From NCBI RefSeq assembly GCF_900110215.1, contig NZ_FOCX01000004.1, positions 233,103 to 297,102 on the forward strand: 64,000 nucleotides of DNA, given 5' to 3'. A model generated the notes under the pieces. It was not told the DNA's origin, searched no databases, and saw only the letters and a program-made list of their open reading frames with translations. Source of the stretch: Halorientalis persicus (GTDB lineage: Archaea; Halobacteriota; Halobacteria; Halobacteriales; Haloarculaceae). The position numbers and the translations under genes were made by a program. This document shows positions 45,498 to 54,791 of this stretch, piece by piece. Positions within the stretch are counted from its first letter, which is position 1. Each line of letters starts with the position of its first letter.

Positions 45498-46604
45498 TCA
45501 CACCTGGTAGCAGTAGACCGTCCTGCCGACGCCGACGAACGTTCGGCCGCGTCCGGCGGTCCCCATGATGAATCTCTTGAACCCAGTCTCGAACGAGTCG
45601 ATGACCTCGCCGGTCCGGAGATCTCGGGCCTGTGCCTGCTCGTCGTCCTCGACGACGACCGCCGAGTCGAGTCCGACCGTCGGAAACGGTACCTCTCCAT
45701 CTCGGTTCTCGGTCCAGAGTCTGGCCCCCGAATCGATCTCGAAGGCCGACACGGTGGTGGGGTCGAACCGTTCGCTGACCAGCGCGACGCCCCCCGCCGT
45801 GGTCACGCTCGCGTTGAAGTCTGTCTCGACGCGTCGCTCCCAGCGCTTCGTCCCGTCCGCGGGGTCGACGGCGGCTACCGAGCGCTCCCCGGCCACGACT
45901 GGTGTCCCCTCCCCGACCGCCGCGCCGACGGTGAAGCCGGACGGCGTGTCCTCGAGTCGCCAGCCGACCGTTCCGTCCGGCTCGTATCGCGCGAGTCCGG
46001 CCCGCGAATCGACCAGAAACCCGCCGTCGTGTGCGGCCAGAAGCCTCGCCGACTCGCCGAGCGTCGCGATCCGCTCGCCCCCGGACTTCTCGTGAACGAC
46101 GACACCGGCGGACCCGTTGGCGGCCACGTGGTCGGCGGTCGTGACGACCGGGCCGTAGACGGTGTTCTCGTCCCCGACATCGCCGCGTTCCCAGCGCGCC
46201 TCGCCGGTATCGGGGTCGACAGCCAGCACCTCGCCCGTCGTCCAGACCGCGTACAGCCCGTCGTCGTCGGCCGCCAGCGCGTCGAACGTCCTCGTCGACG
46301 GGTTCGCCCAGCGCTCGTCACCGTCCGCGAGTGACAATGCCGTCATCCCCCGGTCGTGTGTGGTGTACACCGTGTCGTTCCACGCGACGGTCGAGACGTG
46401 CGCCCCGTCCAGGGCGTCGATACCCAGTTCTGTCGTCCACTGGCGCTCGAACCCGACCCGCTCGGAACCGCCGGACGAGGGCGTCCCCGTACCGGTCGCC
46501 GTCTCCGTCCCGGGTCCCGTTTCCTGCTCTTCGCGCCGACCGAGACCTAGACAACCGCCGGACAGCGATGCCCCCACCGCCGCTACGTACGTCCGTCGTC
46601 GCAT
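45498..46604 (-). CDS. PQQ-like beta-propeller lipoprotein (BamB-like)
   Basis: 368 residues from ATG 46604 (MRRRTYVAAVGASLSGGCLG). A short RRR leader with lipobox SGGC, Cys18. A Thr/Gly linker precedes repeated propeller blades: ALSLADGDERWANP, AVDPDTGEARWERGDV, AVDPADGTKRWERRV, AFEIDSGARLWTEN, ARDLRTGEVIDSF. Each has the D-x-x-T/D-G-x-x-x-W pattern. Probably exported and anchored outside; the ligand is unknown. It is divergent from the helicase gene, about 120 bases apart. Confidence 0.88.
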   Translation of the reverse strand: MRRRTYVAAVGASLSGGCLGLGRREEQETGPGTETATGTGTPSSGGSERVGFERQWTTELGIDALDGAHVSTVAWNDTVYTTHDRGMTALSLADGDERWANPSTRTFDALAADDDGLYAVWTTGEVLAVDPDTGEARWERGDVGDENTVYGPVVTTADHVAANGSAGVVVHEKSGGERIATLGESARLLAAHDGGFLVDSRAGLARYEPDGTVGWRLEDTPSGFTVGAAVGEGTPVVAGERSVAAVDPADGTKRWERRVETDFNASVTTAGGVALVSERFDPTTVSAFEIDSGARLWTENRDGEVPFPTVGLDSAVVVEDDEQAQARDLRTGEVIDSFETGFKRFIMGTAGRGRTFVGVGRTVYCYQV

Positions 46605-46696
46605 ACTGTAGACACGTATTCGATCTAACATAAGTGTGTGCGGTCGACTGCCCGTCGCTCACGCGTCGCGACGCGGGACCGACCGCGACGGAAACG

Positions 46697-46705
46697 CCTA
46701 TACTC
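46697..46705 (+). promoter_or_regulatory. TATA-like box, leaderless helicase start at 46727
   Basis: CCTATACTC is centred about 26 bases before GTG 46727, which supports that GTG over the upstream ATG at 46634. Confidence 0.5.
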
Positions 46706-46726
46706 TCGGCACTCCCGATTGCTGTC

Positions 46727-49117
46727 GTGCCAGGGAGCGTAGATCACGAGCCGCAGGTGGCCATCGACGAGGTCCTCCCCGAGTTCGCCGACGCCTTCCC
46801 GTTCGAGTCGTTCAACCGGATGCAGTCGGAGGCCCTGCCGGCACTCTTGGAGCGCGAGGACAACGTCGTCGTCAGCGCGCCGACCGCCAGCGGCAAGACC
46901 GCGCTCGCCGAGGTCGCCATCTGCCGGGCCCTCGATGCGGGCGGGACCGCCCTCTTTCTCGCTCCACTTCGCGCGCTCACCAACGAGAAGGAAAGCGAGT
47001 GGGAGCGCTTCGAGGACCTGGGCTACTCGGTGTACGTCGTCACCGGCGAGCGCGACCTGAACCCCAGACGAGCGGAGCGGGCCGACATCCTCGTGATGAC
47101 TCCCGAGAAGGCCGATTCGGCCACGCGCAAACACGACTCGCCTCGCTACGGCTTCGTCACCGACGTGGACTGCTGTATCATCGACGAGGTTCACCTGCTG
47201 GATTCGGACCGCCGCGGGTCGGTGCTGGAAGTGACGATCTCGCGGCTCCGGCGGCTCTGTGACCCTCGGATCGTCGCGCTCTCGGCGACGATGCCCAACG
47301 TGGACGACGTGGCCGAGTGGCTGGACGCCCCCGCCGAGACCACCTTCGCCTTCGGCGAGAAGTACCGCCCCGTCCCGCTGGAGGCCGGCGTCAAGACCTA
47401 CACTCACGGCGAGAACGCCTTCGCCGACAAGTACCGACGGCTCTACCGGGCACTGGATCTGGTGGAACCGCACCTCCGCGAGGACGGGCAGGGGCTCGTG
47501 TTCGTCTCCTCCCGACAGGACACCGTGCAGGCCGCCAAGAAGACCCGCGACGAACTCGCCGAGCGGGACGTGCCGATGGGTGCCCGCGGCGACTACGACT
47601 TTCATCAGGAGGCCGAACAGCTCCAGAACGAGACGCTCCGGAAGTCCGTGCTGGACGGCGTTGGTTTTCACCACGCCGGGCTCTCGAAGGACGACAAGAC
47701 CCTCGTGGAGCGCTGGTTCCGCGAGGGAACTCTGGGACTGCTCTTTTCGACCTCGACGCTGGCGTGGGGGGTCAACCTCCCGGCGCGCTGTGTCGTGATC
47801 CGGGACACGAAGCTCCACGACCCGCTGGAGGGGGAGGTCGATATGAGTCCGCTGGACGTGCTCCAGATGCTCGGGCGGGCGGGCCGGCCGGGCTACGACG
47901 ACCAGGGCTACGCCTGGGTCGTCTGTGACCACTCGGACGCCGACAAGTACCGCCAGTTGCTCCGGGACGGCAAGGAGATCGAGTCGCGGCTGGCGACGGA
48001 TCTGGGCGCCCACCTCAACGCCGAGATCGTCCTCGGCACGGTCCAGGACATCGACGACGTGCTCGACTGGATCGAGACGACGTTCTACGCGGTGCGGGCG
48101 CGGTCGGCCCCCGACCGCTACGACTCGGACGGCCAGTTGCGCGACCGCGTCAGCGACACCCTCGAATCGCTGGTCGACCGCGGCTTCGTCGAGCGCGACG
48201 GCCTCTCGCTCTCGCCGACGCGACTGGGGCGACTGGCCTCGAAGTTTTACCTCCGGCTGGACACGGCCCGGGAGTTCGCCGACCTGGCCCGTCGGGCCGA
48301 GGGCGGCGACGGGACCGCGACGGAACTCACGACCGACGACGTACTGCGGGCGGTCGCGACCGCGGCCGAGTTCGATAGCGCGAGCGCGCGCAAGGACGAG
48401 CGCGACGCCGTGCGTGCCGTGCTGGGCGACCGTGAGCGCGATCTCGACCCCGGCCCGCGGAAGGTCCTCGCGATCCTGGATTCGAGCATGGACTCGGCGA
48501 CGCCAGCGGAACTCCGAAGCGACGCGTGGGTGATCCGCCAGAACGCGCTCCGCCTGCTCGCCGCGCTTCGGGCGTTCCTCGATCACCTCGGCACCGCCGC
48601 GGCGGCCAACCTCGCGGCTCGCGTCGAGGCTCGCATCGAACACGGTGTCAGCGCGGACGCCGTGGGACTGACCGCGCTCGACGGCGTCGGGTCCGGCCGG
48701 GCGTCCCGGCTGGCGACGAAGGGGCTGGCCTCACCGGCCGACGTGCGCGAGGCGGGCGTGTCCGGTCTCGTGGACGCGGGCCTCGCCGAGGGCGTCGCGA
48801 AACAGGTCCACGCGAGCGCCAAGTCCATGCCGAACCTCCGGTTCGACTGGGGCGAGTTCCCCGACGCGATCGTGAGCGGCGGCAACGAGATGTGTGAGGT
48901 GACGGTCACCAACGCGGGCGACGGCGCGCGGGCGGGCGTCCGCGTCACGGTCAACGGCCACGAGATGACCGCGACCGACGGCTACCTCGGCACGACGACG
49001 CTCCCGGTCGGCGTGTTCGGCGGCGACGCCGAGGCGCTGACGTACACTGCCGAGGTTCACTTCCCGGACCTGCCGCTCACGCCGGTCTCTGACTCCCGCA
49101 CGGTCCGCATCGAATAG
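46727..49117 (+). CDS. Ski2-type superfamily 2 helicase (DEVH box)
   Basis: 796 residues from GTG 46727 (PGSVDHEPQVAIDEVLPEF). Walker A APTASGKT at 51-58; DEVH at 153-156; LSATMPNVDDVAEWL (motif III); STSTLAWGVNLPARCVVIRDTK; and QMLGRAGRPGYDD (motif VI). The C-terminus has a Sec63/Hel308-like helical part with a helix-hairpin-helix (LTALDGVGSGRASRLATKGL) and then a small beta domain (CEVTVTNAGDGARAGVRVTV). Members act in repair or RNA metabolism; the exact role is uncertain. The frame upstream of GTG 46727 covers the promoter. Confidence 0.92.
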   Translation: MPGSVDHEPQVAIDEVLPEFADAFPFESFNRMQSEALPALLEREDNVVVSAPTASGKTALAEVAICRALDAGGTALFLAPLRALTNEKESEWERFEDLGYSVYVVTGERDLNPRRAERADILVMTPEKADSATRKHDSPRYGFVTDVDCCIIDEVHLLDSDRRGSVLEVTISRLRRLCDPRIVALSATMPNVDDVAEWLDAPAETTFAFGEKYRPVPLEAGVKTYTHGENAFADKYRRLYRALDLVEPHLREDGQGLVFVSSRQDTVQAAKKTRDELAERDVPMGARGDYDFHQEAEQLQNETLRKSVLDGVGFHHAGLSKDDKTLVERWFREGTLGLLFSTSTLAWGVNLPARCVVIRDTKLHDPLEGEVDMSPLDVLQMLGRAGRPGYDDQGYAWVVCDHSDADKYRQLLRDGKEIESRLATDLGAHLNAEIVLGTVQDIDDVLDWIETTFYAVRARSAPDRYDSDGQLRDRVSDTLESLVDRGFVERDGLSLSPTRLGRLASKFYLRLDTAREFADLARRAEGGDGTATELTTDDVLRAVATAAEFDSASARKDERDAVRAVLGDRERDLDPGPRKVLAILDSSMDSATPAELRSDAWVIRQNALRLLAALRAFLDHLGTAAAANLAARVEARIEHGVSADAVGLTALDGVGSGRASRLATKGLASPADVREAGVSGLVDAGLAEGVAKQVHASAKSMPNLRFDWGEFPDAIVSGGNEMCEVTVTNAGDGARAGVRVTVNGHEMTATDGYLGTTTLPVGVFGGDAEALTYTAEVHFPDLPLTPVSDSRTVRIE

Positions 49118-49281
49118 CCGGATCGCCGAAACTGGCGCAGAAATGCCGATAAAACTTCTAAAGATCTCTCGACACGTCCTAAAACGTTAGAGAGCCGTAC
49201 GAACGGAGACAGTCGAGCGGTAAAACGTGACTGAAGGGGGGCAAACTCGCAAAAACGAGGCGAATTCTCGGCAAGCGTCGG

Positions 49282-49331
49282 CCCCTTATATGGGGGTGTC
49301 CGTCCAAGGAGTGAATGCAGGGTGACCCACG
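49282..49331 (+). promoter_or_regulatory. Promoter and Shine-Dalgarno before small membrane gene
   Basis: CCTTATATGG at 49283-49292 is a clear TATA box. GGGTGA at 49320-49325 lies seven bases before ATG 49332 and matches the 16S tail (TCACC). A short leadered transcript is inferred. Confidence 0.55.
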
Positions 49332-49574
49332 ATGTCCACGCAATCACCTTCCACGTTCGACGGCGTCGCCGACTGGACCGCCCGCAAAGACGCCGGCCGC
49401 AAGCTCCTGGCCCCGGTGCGGTGTCTTGGCTTCTGGAGCGCGGTCGTCCTCCCGCTCGTGTTGTTCCCGATGATGGTCTCGGGACTGGCCGGCGAGTTCC
49501 TCCCGCTGTTCGCGGCGCTGGTCGTCGCGAACCTCGCCGGCGCGGTCCTGGGTCGGGACTACAACCGCGACTGA
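49332..49574 (+). CDS. Small two-helix membrane protein
   Basis: 80 residues. A polar N-terminus (TFDGVADWTARKDAGRKLL) is followed by two hydrophobic segments at about 33-52 and 55-73 (GFWSAVVLPLVLFPMMVSG, FLPLFAALVVANLAGAVLG), ending DYNRD. It has its own TATA box and a ribosome site. No family recognised. Confidence 0.7.
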   Translation: MSTQSPSTFDGVADWTARKDAGRKLLAPVRCLGFWSAVVLPLVLFPMMVSGLAGEFLPLFAALVVANLAGAVLGRDYNRD

Positions 49575-49731
49575 CGCCGTGGACGCGTGGGCTCGCCTGC
49601 CCCACGGTCCCCGCACCCGTCTCCACCGCCCTCCACCCGTCTCCGCCGACGCCGACGCCGACGGGACCACCCCCACACCCCACCGCCGGATCGGGCGTCC
49701 CGCCCGACCCGTCTCTCCCACCGACGCTTCC

Positions 49732-49741
49732 GGATATTTAT
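49732..49741 (+). promoter_or_regulatory. TATA box of zinc-ribbon gene
   Basis: GATATTTATG is centred about 31 bases before ATG 49768, as in near-leaderless genes. Confidence 0.5.
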
Positions 49742-49767
49742 GTACCAGACCCCGACCAGCCCGGGGT

Positions 49768-50511
49768 ATGCCCGAACAGACCCGCGTGCTGGCCGGCGAG
49801 TGTACGATCCGCGACGAGACCGACCCGAACGACCGCCAGGGCGACGTGATCGTCGTCCGCAAGCCCGACGACACCGTGCTGGTCCACGAGGCCGAGGGCT
49901 ACCAGCCCGTCGCGTGGCTCACCCGCGCCGAGACCGTGACCGTCGCCGACGGCGTCCTCACCGCGACCGACGGCGACCAGTTTCTCCGCGTCGAGGTCCA
50001 CGAGACGTACGCCGACGACAGCTATCCCCTCGCCGAGGTCGGCATCCCGGTGGGCGACTGCCCGGACTGTGACGGCCGCCTGGTCCGGGACGACGGGACG
50101 GTGACCTGCCTCGACTGCCGGGCCGCGTACGGATTTCCGCGGGACGCGACGATCATGACCGAGACCGAAGACTGTGACTGCGGGTGCCCGCGGATGCGCG
50201 TCCGACGCGGGCGCGCGTTCGAAGTCTGCATCGACAGGGAGTGCGAGTCGCTGGACGAGGCGGTACAGCGGGCCTTCGACCGCGAGTGGGCCTGTCCGAA
50301 CTGTGACGGTGACCTCCGGATCCTCCGACGGGGTGGCTTGCTGGCCGGCTGTGAGCACTACCCCGACTGCGAGACGGGGTGGGGCATCCCGGCCGGGACA
50401 GTCGTCGACGAGTGTGATTGTGGCCTCCCTGTGTTCGAGACGGCGGGCGGGAAACGGTGTCTGGACAGCGGTTGCGCGGAGACGGGCCGGGCGGAGGCGA
50501 CCACGGCGTGA
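49768..50511 (+). CDS. NucS-N-like domain protein with four zinc-ribbon/C4 modules
   Basis: 247 residues from ATG 49768 (MPEQTRVLAGECTIRDE). Residues about 5-95 resemble the N-terminal beta domain of the NucS/DUF91 endonucleases (GDVIVVRKPDDTVLVHEAEGYQPVAW). Four Cys modules follow: C98/C101/C114/C117; the C136-C140 cluster with C154/C159; C176/C179/C195/C201, the best topoisomerase-type C4 finger (CPNCDG, CEHYPDC); and C216/C218/C231/C236. The NucS nuclease half is absent, so DNA or RNA binding rather than cutting is inferred. endA follows after 51 bases on the same strand. The earlier frame from 49579 is not coding. Confidence 0.82.
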   Translation: MPEQTRVLAGECTIRDETDPNDRQGDVIVVRKPDDTVLVHEAEGYQPVAWLTRAETVTVADGVLTATDGDQFLRVEVHETYADDSYPLAEVGIPVGDCPDCDGRLVRDDGTVTCLDCRAAYGFPRDATIMTETEDCDCGCPRMRVRRGRAFEVCIDRECESLDEAVQRAFDREWACPNCDGDLRILRRGGLLAGCEHYPDCETGWGIPAGTVVDECDCGLPVFETAGGKRCLDSGCAETGRAEATTA

Positions 50512-50562
50512 CCGGGCCGTCGAGACCGTGGGGGCTTTGTCCACGCGCGGGCGAGTGGCGGT

Positions 50563-51591
50563 ATGGACGCGACGCTGTCTTCGGGCGTGGTTCGCGCCGG
50601 TCGCCAGGCCCGCGAGCAGTTTCACGACGCTCGCGGCTACGGCGATCCCGACGGCGACGGGGTACGACTCGCGCCGGTCGAGGCCGCCCACCTGCTCTAC
50701 CGGGGCGATCTCGACGCCGTCGACGGGATGGGCTTCCGGGAATTTCTCGCCTCGGCGACCTGCCCGGACCTGCACTTTCTGGTGTACAAGGACCTCCGGG
50801 ATCGGGGGTTCTACCTCTCGCCGACCGGGGCCGACTGGGTGGCCGACCACGGGATCGCCGATCTGGTGGTCTACCCTCGCGGGAAGGGACCCTGGGACGA
50901 CGAGGTGGCCTACCGCGTGCGGGTCGTCAGCGAGCGCGCGACGGTGCCCGCGAGCGACCTGGGTGACGTGGTGCTGGCCGTCGTCGACGAGGAGAGCGAG
51001 ATCACCTATCTGGAGACCGACCGGCCCGACGTGTCGGGATCGACTGACTACGACGCTCCCGACGACGTGCCCGGTTCCCTGCTAGACGACCGTGTGCTGC
51101 TCTGGGACCCGCCCGCCGCCCTCTACGAACACGGCTTCTACGGCCAGCCGCTGGACCGGGACGGCGAGACCGTCGAAGCCCTCCAGCTCTCGCTGGTAGA
51201 GGCCGCCTTCCTCGTCCGGCACGGCGCGCTCGCGCTGGGGACCGACGGGGACGACGAATCGGCCGTCCTCGAACGTGGCCGCACTGTGGAGGGCGACCGG
51301 TTCGACCGCCGGCTCCGGGTCTACACCGCGCTCCGGGAGGCCGGCGTGGTGCCCAAGACCGGCTACAAGTTCGGCGCGGACTTCCGGACCTACGCCGACG
51401 TAGAGTCGGTCTCCGAACTCAGCCACTCGGAGTTGCTGGTGCGGGTGGTGCCCGACGACCACGAGTTCGCGCCCCGGGATCTGGCGCTGGACGTGCGGCT
51501 GGCCGGTGGCGTCCGCAAGCGGATGGTGTTCGCGCTGGCTGGGGCGGACGGCACCATCGACTGGCTCTCGGCCGAGCGGCTGACGCCGTGA
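50563..51591 (+). CDS. endA: tRNA-splicing endonuclease
   Basis: 342 residues, the long two-repeat form. It cuts bulge-helix-bulge RNA in tRNA introns and rRNA precursors. The catalytic triad is in the second repeat: Y268 (KTGYKFGADF), H288 (LSHSELLVRV) and K319 (GVRKRMVFAL). The first repeat (DLHFLVYKDLRDRGFYLSPTGADWV) is structural. The window carries a predicted substrate, the bulge-helix-bulge around 16S (60664-62358). Order: zinc-ribbon gene, endA, lipoprotein gene, trpS, all on the plus strand. Haloarchaeal tRNA-Trp usually has an intron, which makes the trpS proximity notable. Confidence 0.96.
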   Translation: MDATLSSGVVRAGRQAREQFHDARGYGDPDGDGVRLAPVEAAHLLYRGDLDAVDGMGFREFLASATCPDLHFLVYKDLRDRGFYLSPTGADWVADHGIADLVVYPRGKGPWDDEVAYRVRVVSERATVPASDLGDVVLAVVDEESEITYLETDRPDVSGSTDYDAPDDVPGSLLDDRVLLWDPPAALYEHGFYGQPLDRDGETVEALQLSLVEAAFLVRHGALALGTDGDDESAVLERGRTVEGDRFDRRLRVYTALREAGVVPKTGYKFGADFRTYADVESVSELSHSELLVRVVPDDHEFAPRDLALDVRLAGGVRKRMVFALAGADGTIDWLSAERLTP

Positions 51592-51641
51592 CCCGATTCC
51601 GCAACCACAACGTTCATTCGACCGATACGTCTGCCTCCGGT

Positions 51642-52211
51642 ATGGGATCTCCGTCGCGTCGGCAGGTTCTGGGTAGTGTCACAGCACTACTCACCGGAGC
51701 GAGCGGCTGTCTCGGGTCGGATAGCGGCGGGACGCCGACACCGACAGTCACCGAACGGTCCTGGGCGAACAGCACGGACTCGCCGGCGGCGCGGACGGTC
51801 CGGAATCCGGCGGGTGGGCCGGCGGTTCGGTCGTCGGTCGCCGATCACCGGATCGAGCACCGATCGACCCACTGGATCGTGACCGCCGAGACCGAGCGGG
51901 CGGCGCTCGACTTTCCGTCGGCGACGGTCGGTCGCGACGCGGCCAGGGCGTTCGTCGACGAGACTGACCTCGGCAGCGAGACGCTCGTCGTCCACCAGTA
52001 CGACGTGAATGCGTGCGAGACGTGGGATCTGCAACGGCTCAAGTGGGGCCAGTACGGGGACCGGGTACCACTGACGGAAATCCAGTTGCGGTACGAGGAT
52101 GTCGACCGGGAAGGGGCGTGCCAGCGCGACGAGCCAACGCACGTCGCGGCCACGTTGTTGCGGGTGCCGAAACGGATCGAACGCCTCGGTGGGTTCGGGT
52201 ATCAGGTCTGA
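51642..52211 (+). CDS. Predicted lipoprotein between endA and trpS
   Basis: 189 residues from ATG 51642 (MGSPSRRQVLGSVTALLTG). A Tat-like SRRQVLG leader and a GASGC lipobox (Cys23). A Thr/Pro linker leads to a small domain (IEHRSTHWIVTAETERAALD, ETLVVHQYDVNACETWDLQR). Two Cys remain in the mature part and may pair. Function unknown. It follows endA after about 50 bases but is likely its own unit. Confidence 0.75.
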   Translation: MGSPSRRQVLGSVTALLTGASGCLGSDSGGTPTPTVTERSWANSTDSPAARTVRNPAGGPAVRSSVADHRIEHRSTHWIVTAETERAALDFPSATVGRDAARAFVDETDLGSETLVVHQYDVNACETWDLQRLKWGQYGDRVPLTEIQLRYEDVDREGACQRDEPTHVAATLLRVPKRIERLGGFGYQV

Positions 52212-52440
52212 ACGCTCCCGGTCGGAGACCATTGCAAGCACCGAGATTGGAAACGGTTAAACACCTGCTCGCGGTTACGTTCAGCCAAGATGGCCGCTTC
52301 CGTCGGATGGCGCTGGCGCTGGCAGAACTCCCCGGAAGCGGACAGTCTCGCGACCCCGGCTCTCCAATGAGGACGGCCGTGGTGGCGTTGCTCCCTTCGC
52401 TTTTCGAGTGCCCGACAGACAGACACCGGAGACGACACAG
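52212..52440 (+). promoter_or_regulatory. Leader region of trpS with a 9-bp inverted repeat
   Basis: No gene is seen in these 229 bases. CCGCTTCCG at 52294-52302 and CGGAAGCGG at 52333-52341 form a perfect 9-bp stem around a 30-base loop. GGTTAAAC near 52254-52261 is a possible promoter element, which would give a leader of about 150 bases. No tRNA or C/D-box RNA could be recognised. Confidence 0.45.
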
Positions 52441-54045
52441 ATGACACACGAACCCGATACCGACACGAACGAACCGACCGGAGACGACGCGCCGGCAGTC
52501 GAACAGGCGCTACCAGATGGCGGCGCGGCCGGAGCCGACGACGTGGCGCTGGACCCGTGGGGCTCCTCGACGGTTTCGGACTACCGCAAGCTGTTCGAGG
52601 AGTTCGGCATCGAGCAGTTCGACGAGGTGCTCGACGAGGTGCCCGACCCACACTACCTGATGCGCCGGGGCGTGATCTTCGGCCACCGCGACTACCGCGC
52701 CGTCGCCGAGGCGATGCGCAACGACGAGCCCTGGGCCGCGCTCTCGGGGTTCATGCCGACCGGTGACCCCCACATCGGCCACAAGATGGTCTTCGACGAG
52801 ATCATCTGGCATCAACAGCAGGGCGGGGACGCCTACGCCCTGATCGCGGACCTGGAGGCCCACAGCGCCCGCGGGCTCACGTGGGACGAGATCGACGAGC
52901 ACACCCGCGACTACATCCTGAGCCTGCTCGCGCTGGGGTTCGACCCCGAGGCGGGCGATCTCTACCGCCAGTCCACCAACCGGGAGGTCCAGAACCTGGC
53001 CTTCGAACTGGGGATCGAGGCGAACTTCTCGGAGTTCCAGGCCATCTACGGCTTCGACGGCGAGACCGACGTGTCCCACATGGAGTCGGTCGTCACCCAG
53101 ATGGCCGACATCCTCTATCCTCAACTGGACGAGCCCAAACCCACCGTGATCCCGGTCGGGCCGGATCAGGACCCGCATATGCGGTTCGCGCGGGACCTGT
53201 CGACCCGAATGCGATTCTTCAAGGTGACCGACGCCTTCGCCAGTTTCGAGTTGACCGACACCGAGCGGGAACTGGTCGCCATCGCCTACGACCACCGCGA
53301 GGAGTACGCCGAGGATCCCGACCAGCCCCGGTGTGGCGAGGCCGGCGAGTGGCTGGCCGACTACGAGACCAGCGCCACCGAGGCCCGCAATGGGGCGGTC
53401 GAGAAACTCGACAACGCCGGCAAAGAACCGCTCCGGCCCCGGACCCGCTTCCTCGACCGCAACGCCACCGACGAGGCCTTCGACGCACTGGTCGAAGAAA
53501 TCGACGGGGAGAAACGCCGCTACGAAGCCCACGTCGACGCGTTCGATCTGGACCACGCCGCGGCCGAGGAACTCGCCCGGCAGGTCGAGGTCGACCACGG
53601 CGGCTACGGGTTCATCCCGCCGTCCTCGATCTACCACCGGTTCATGACCGGCCTCACGGGCGGGAAGATGTCCTCGTCGATCCCGGCGAGTCACATCAGC
53701 CTGCTCGACGACCCCGAGGAGGGGTACGACAAGGTGAAGGCGGCGACGACGGGCGGGCGCGAGACCGCCGAGGAACAGCGCGAGAAAGGCGGGAAGGCCG
53801 ACGAGTGTCCGGTCTACGAACTGTACGCCTACCTCCTGTCGGGCGACGACGACGAGTTCGCCAAGGAGGTCTACGAGGAGTGTGTCGGCGGCGACCGCCT
53901 CTGTGGCGGGTGCAAGGAACAGGCCGCCGAGCTGATGGAGCAGTTCCTCGAGGACCACCAGGCAAAACGCGAGGAGTGGGAAGCGAAACTGGACGAACTG
54001 GACTTCGAGTTCGACTCGGATCGGAAGCGAGCGAGCGGCGACTGA
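52441..54045 (+). CDS. trpS: Tryptophanyl-tRNA synthetase
   Basis: 534 residues from ATG 52441 (MTHEPDTDTNEPTG). Class I motifs: FMPTGDPHIGHKM (HIGH-like) and GGKMSSSIPAS (KMSKS-like). It is of the archaeal/eukaryotic TrpRS type and charges tRNA-Trp. An acidic N-terminal tail of about 40 residues and an insertion near 285-385 (ERELVAIAYDHREEY onward) enlarge it relative to minimal enzymes. The C-terminus has two CxxC-like pairs (EECVGGDRLCGGCKEQ). Confidence 0.96.
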   Translation: MTHEPDTDTNEPTGDDAPAVEQALPDGGAAGADDVALDPWGSSTVSDYRKLFEEFGIEQFDEVLDEVPDPHYLMRRGVIFGHRDYRAVAEAMRNDEPWAALSGFMPTGDPHIGHKMVFDEIIWHQQQGGDAYALIADLEAHSARGLTWDEIDEHTRDYILSLLALGFDPEAGDLYRQSTNREVQNLAFELGIEANFSEFQAIYGFDGETDVSHMESVVTQMADILYPQLDEPKPTVIPVGPDQDPHMRFARDLSTRMRFFKVTDAFASFELTDTERELVAIAYDHREEYAEDPDQPRCGEAGEWLADYETSATEARNGAVEKLDNAGKEPLRPRTRFLDRNATDEAFDALVEEIDGEKRRYEAHVDAFDLDHAAAEELARQVEVDHGGYGFIPPSSIYHRFMTGLTGGKMSSSIPASHISLLDDPEEGYDKVKAATTGGRETAEEQREKGGKADECPVYELYAYLLSGDDDEFAKEVYEECVGGDRLCGGCKEQAAELMEQFLEDHQAKREEWEAKLDELDFEFDSDRKRASGD

Positions 54046-54067
54046 TCGGACGGGCCGCCGTCGCCGC

Positions 54068-54493
54068 TCACACGCCCTCCAGCGCGGCGACGAGCAACTC
54101 CGCGGTCGCCTCGGCGGCCATTTCGCCGCCCTCGGTCGTGATCTCGACCACGTCGCCGCCGGTGTCGACCAGCACCGTAGCGGCCTCGCCGCTGCCCTCG
54201 ACCATCACGTCGACGGCCTGGCCGCCGGCGTCGACGACGGCGTCGGCCTGTTCCTCGGCGACCCGCGCGTCCGGGGCGGCGACTCTCGTCACGTCGAGTT
54301 CCCCGGCCTCGGGGAGGCTGGTGCCGTCGAGGACGCGCTCGATGGCCGACGGGCCCAGCCCGAAGTCATTCAGTCCGTCCTCCAACTCCATGGCCACGTC
54401 GGTCAGCGGCGTCGGGTCGGCGACGGGAACCGCCTCCGACAAGAGGTCGACGACAGTGTCTCGATTCCGGTCTCGCGAGTCACGATCGGTCAT
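54068..54493 (-). CDS. Acidic haloarchaeal protein of unknown function
   Basis: 141 residues starting MTDRDSRDRNRDTVVDLLSEA at 54493. It ends in VLVDTGGDVVEITTEGGEMAAEATAELL. There is no signal peptide, Cys or membrane helix. The middle (DVTRVAAPDARVAEEQADAVVDAGGQAVDVMVEG) looks like an alternating alpha/beta domain. No family recognised. Convergent with trpS, 22 bases between stops. Confidence 0.7.
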   Translation of the reverse strand: MTDRDSRDRNRDTVVDLLSEAVPVADPTPLTDVAMELEDGLNDFGLGPSAIERVLDGTSLPEAGELDVTRVAAPDARVAEEQADAVVDAGGQAVDVMVEGSGEAATVLVDTGGDVVEITTEGGEMAAEATAELLVAALEGV

Positions 54494-54791
54494 GTCTGAA
54501 TCTGGCTACGGATTGTCACATAGCTCTTGCGCTCGCCGGCGACAACGGTACGCTTTTGCCGGGCCATCACAATCGATCCCATATGGCATCCGAACCCTAC
54601 TGCCGGTCGGTCGTGCGCCAGGGAGTCCCGAGAGCGGGGTTCGGCTTCTTTTTCGCCGCGTGAGGGCCGGCGGAGTTCGGGCGGCGGGGGACTCGTCGGG
54701 CGAACGAAACCGGCCGCACGCGAGGTGCGAGCCGCGAGTGAGAACCGTTAACTGACCGACCCGCGCGGTACGTAACAACGACTATCCACGC

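Noticed and set aside
46625..48643. A 672-codon reverse frame antisense to the helicase
   Set aside because: The helicase motifs are clear on the plus strand. The reverse frame is a shadow of codon bias.
52212..52440. A tRNA-Trp or C/D-box RNA near trpS
   Set aside because: No cloverleaf, no CCA anticodon loop and no paired C and D boxes could be found.
54583..54663. A 26-codon frame in the gap before pheS
   Set aside because: No promoter at the right distance and no recognisable features; the gap otherwise holds only the pheS upstream region.
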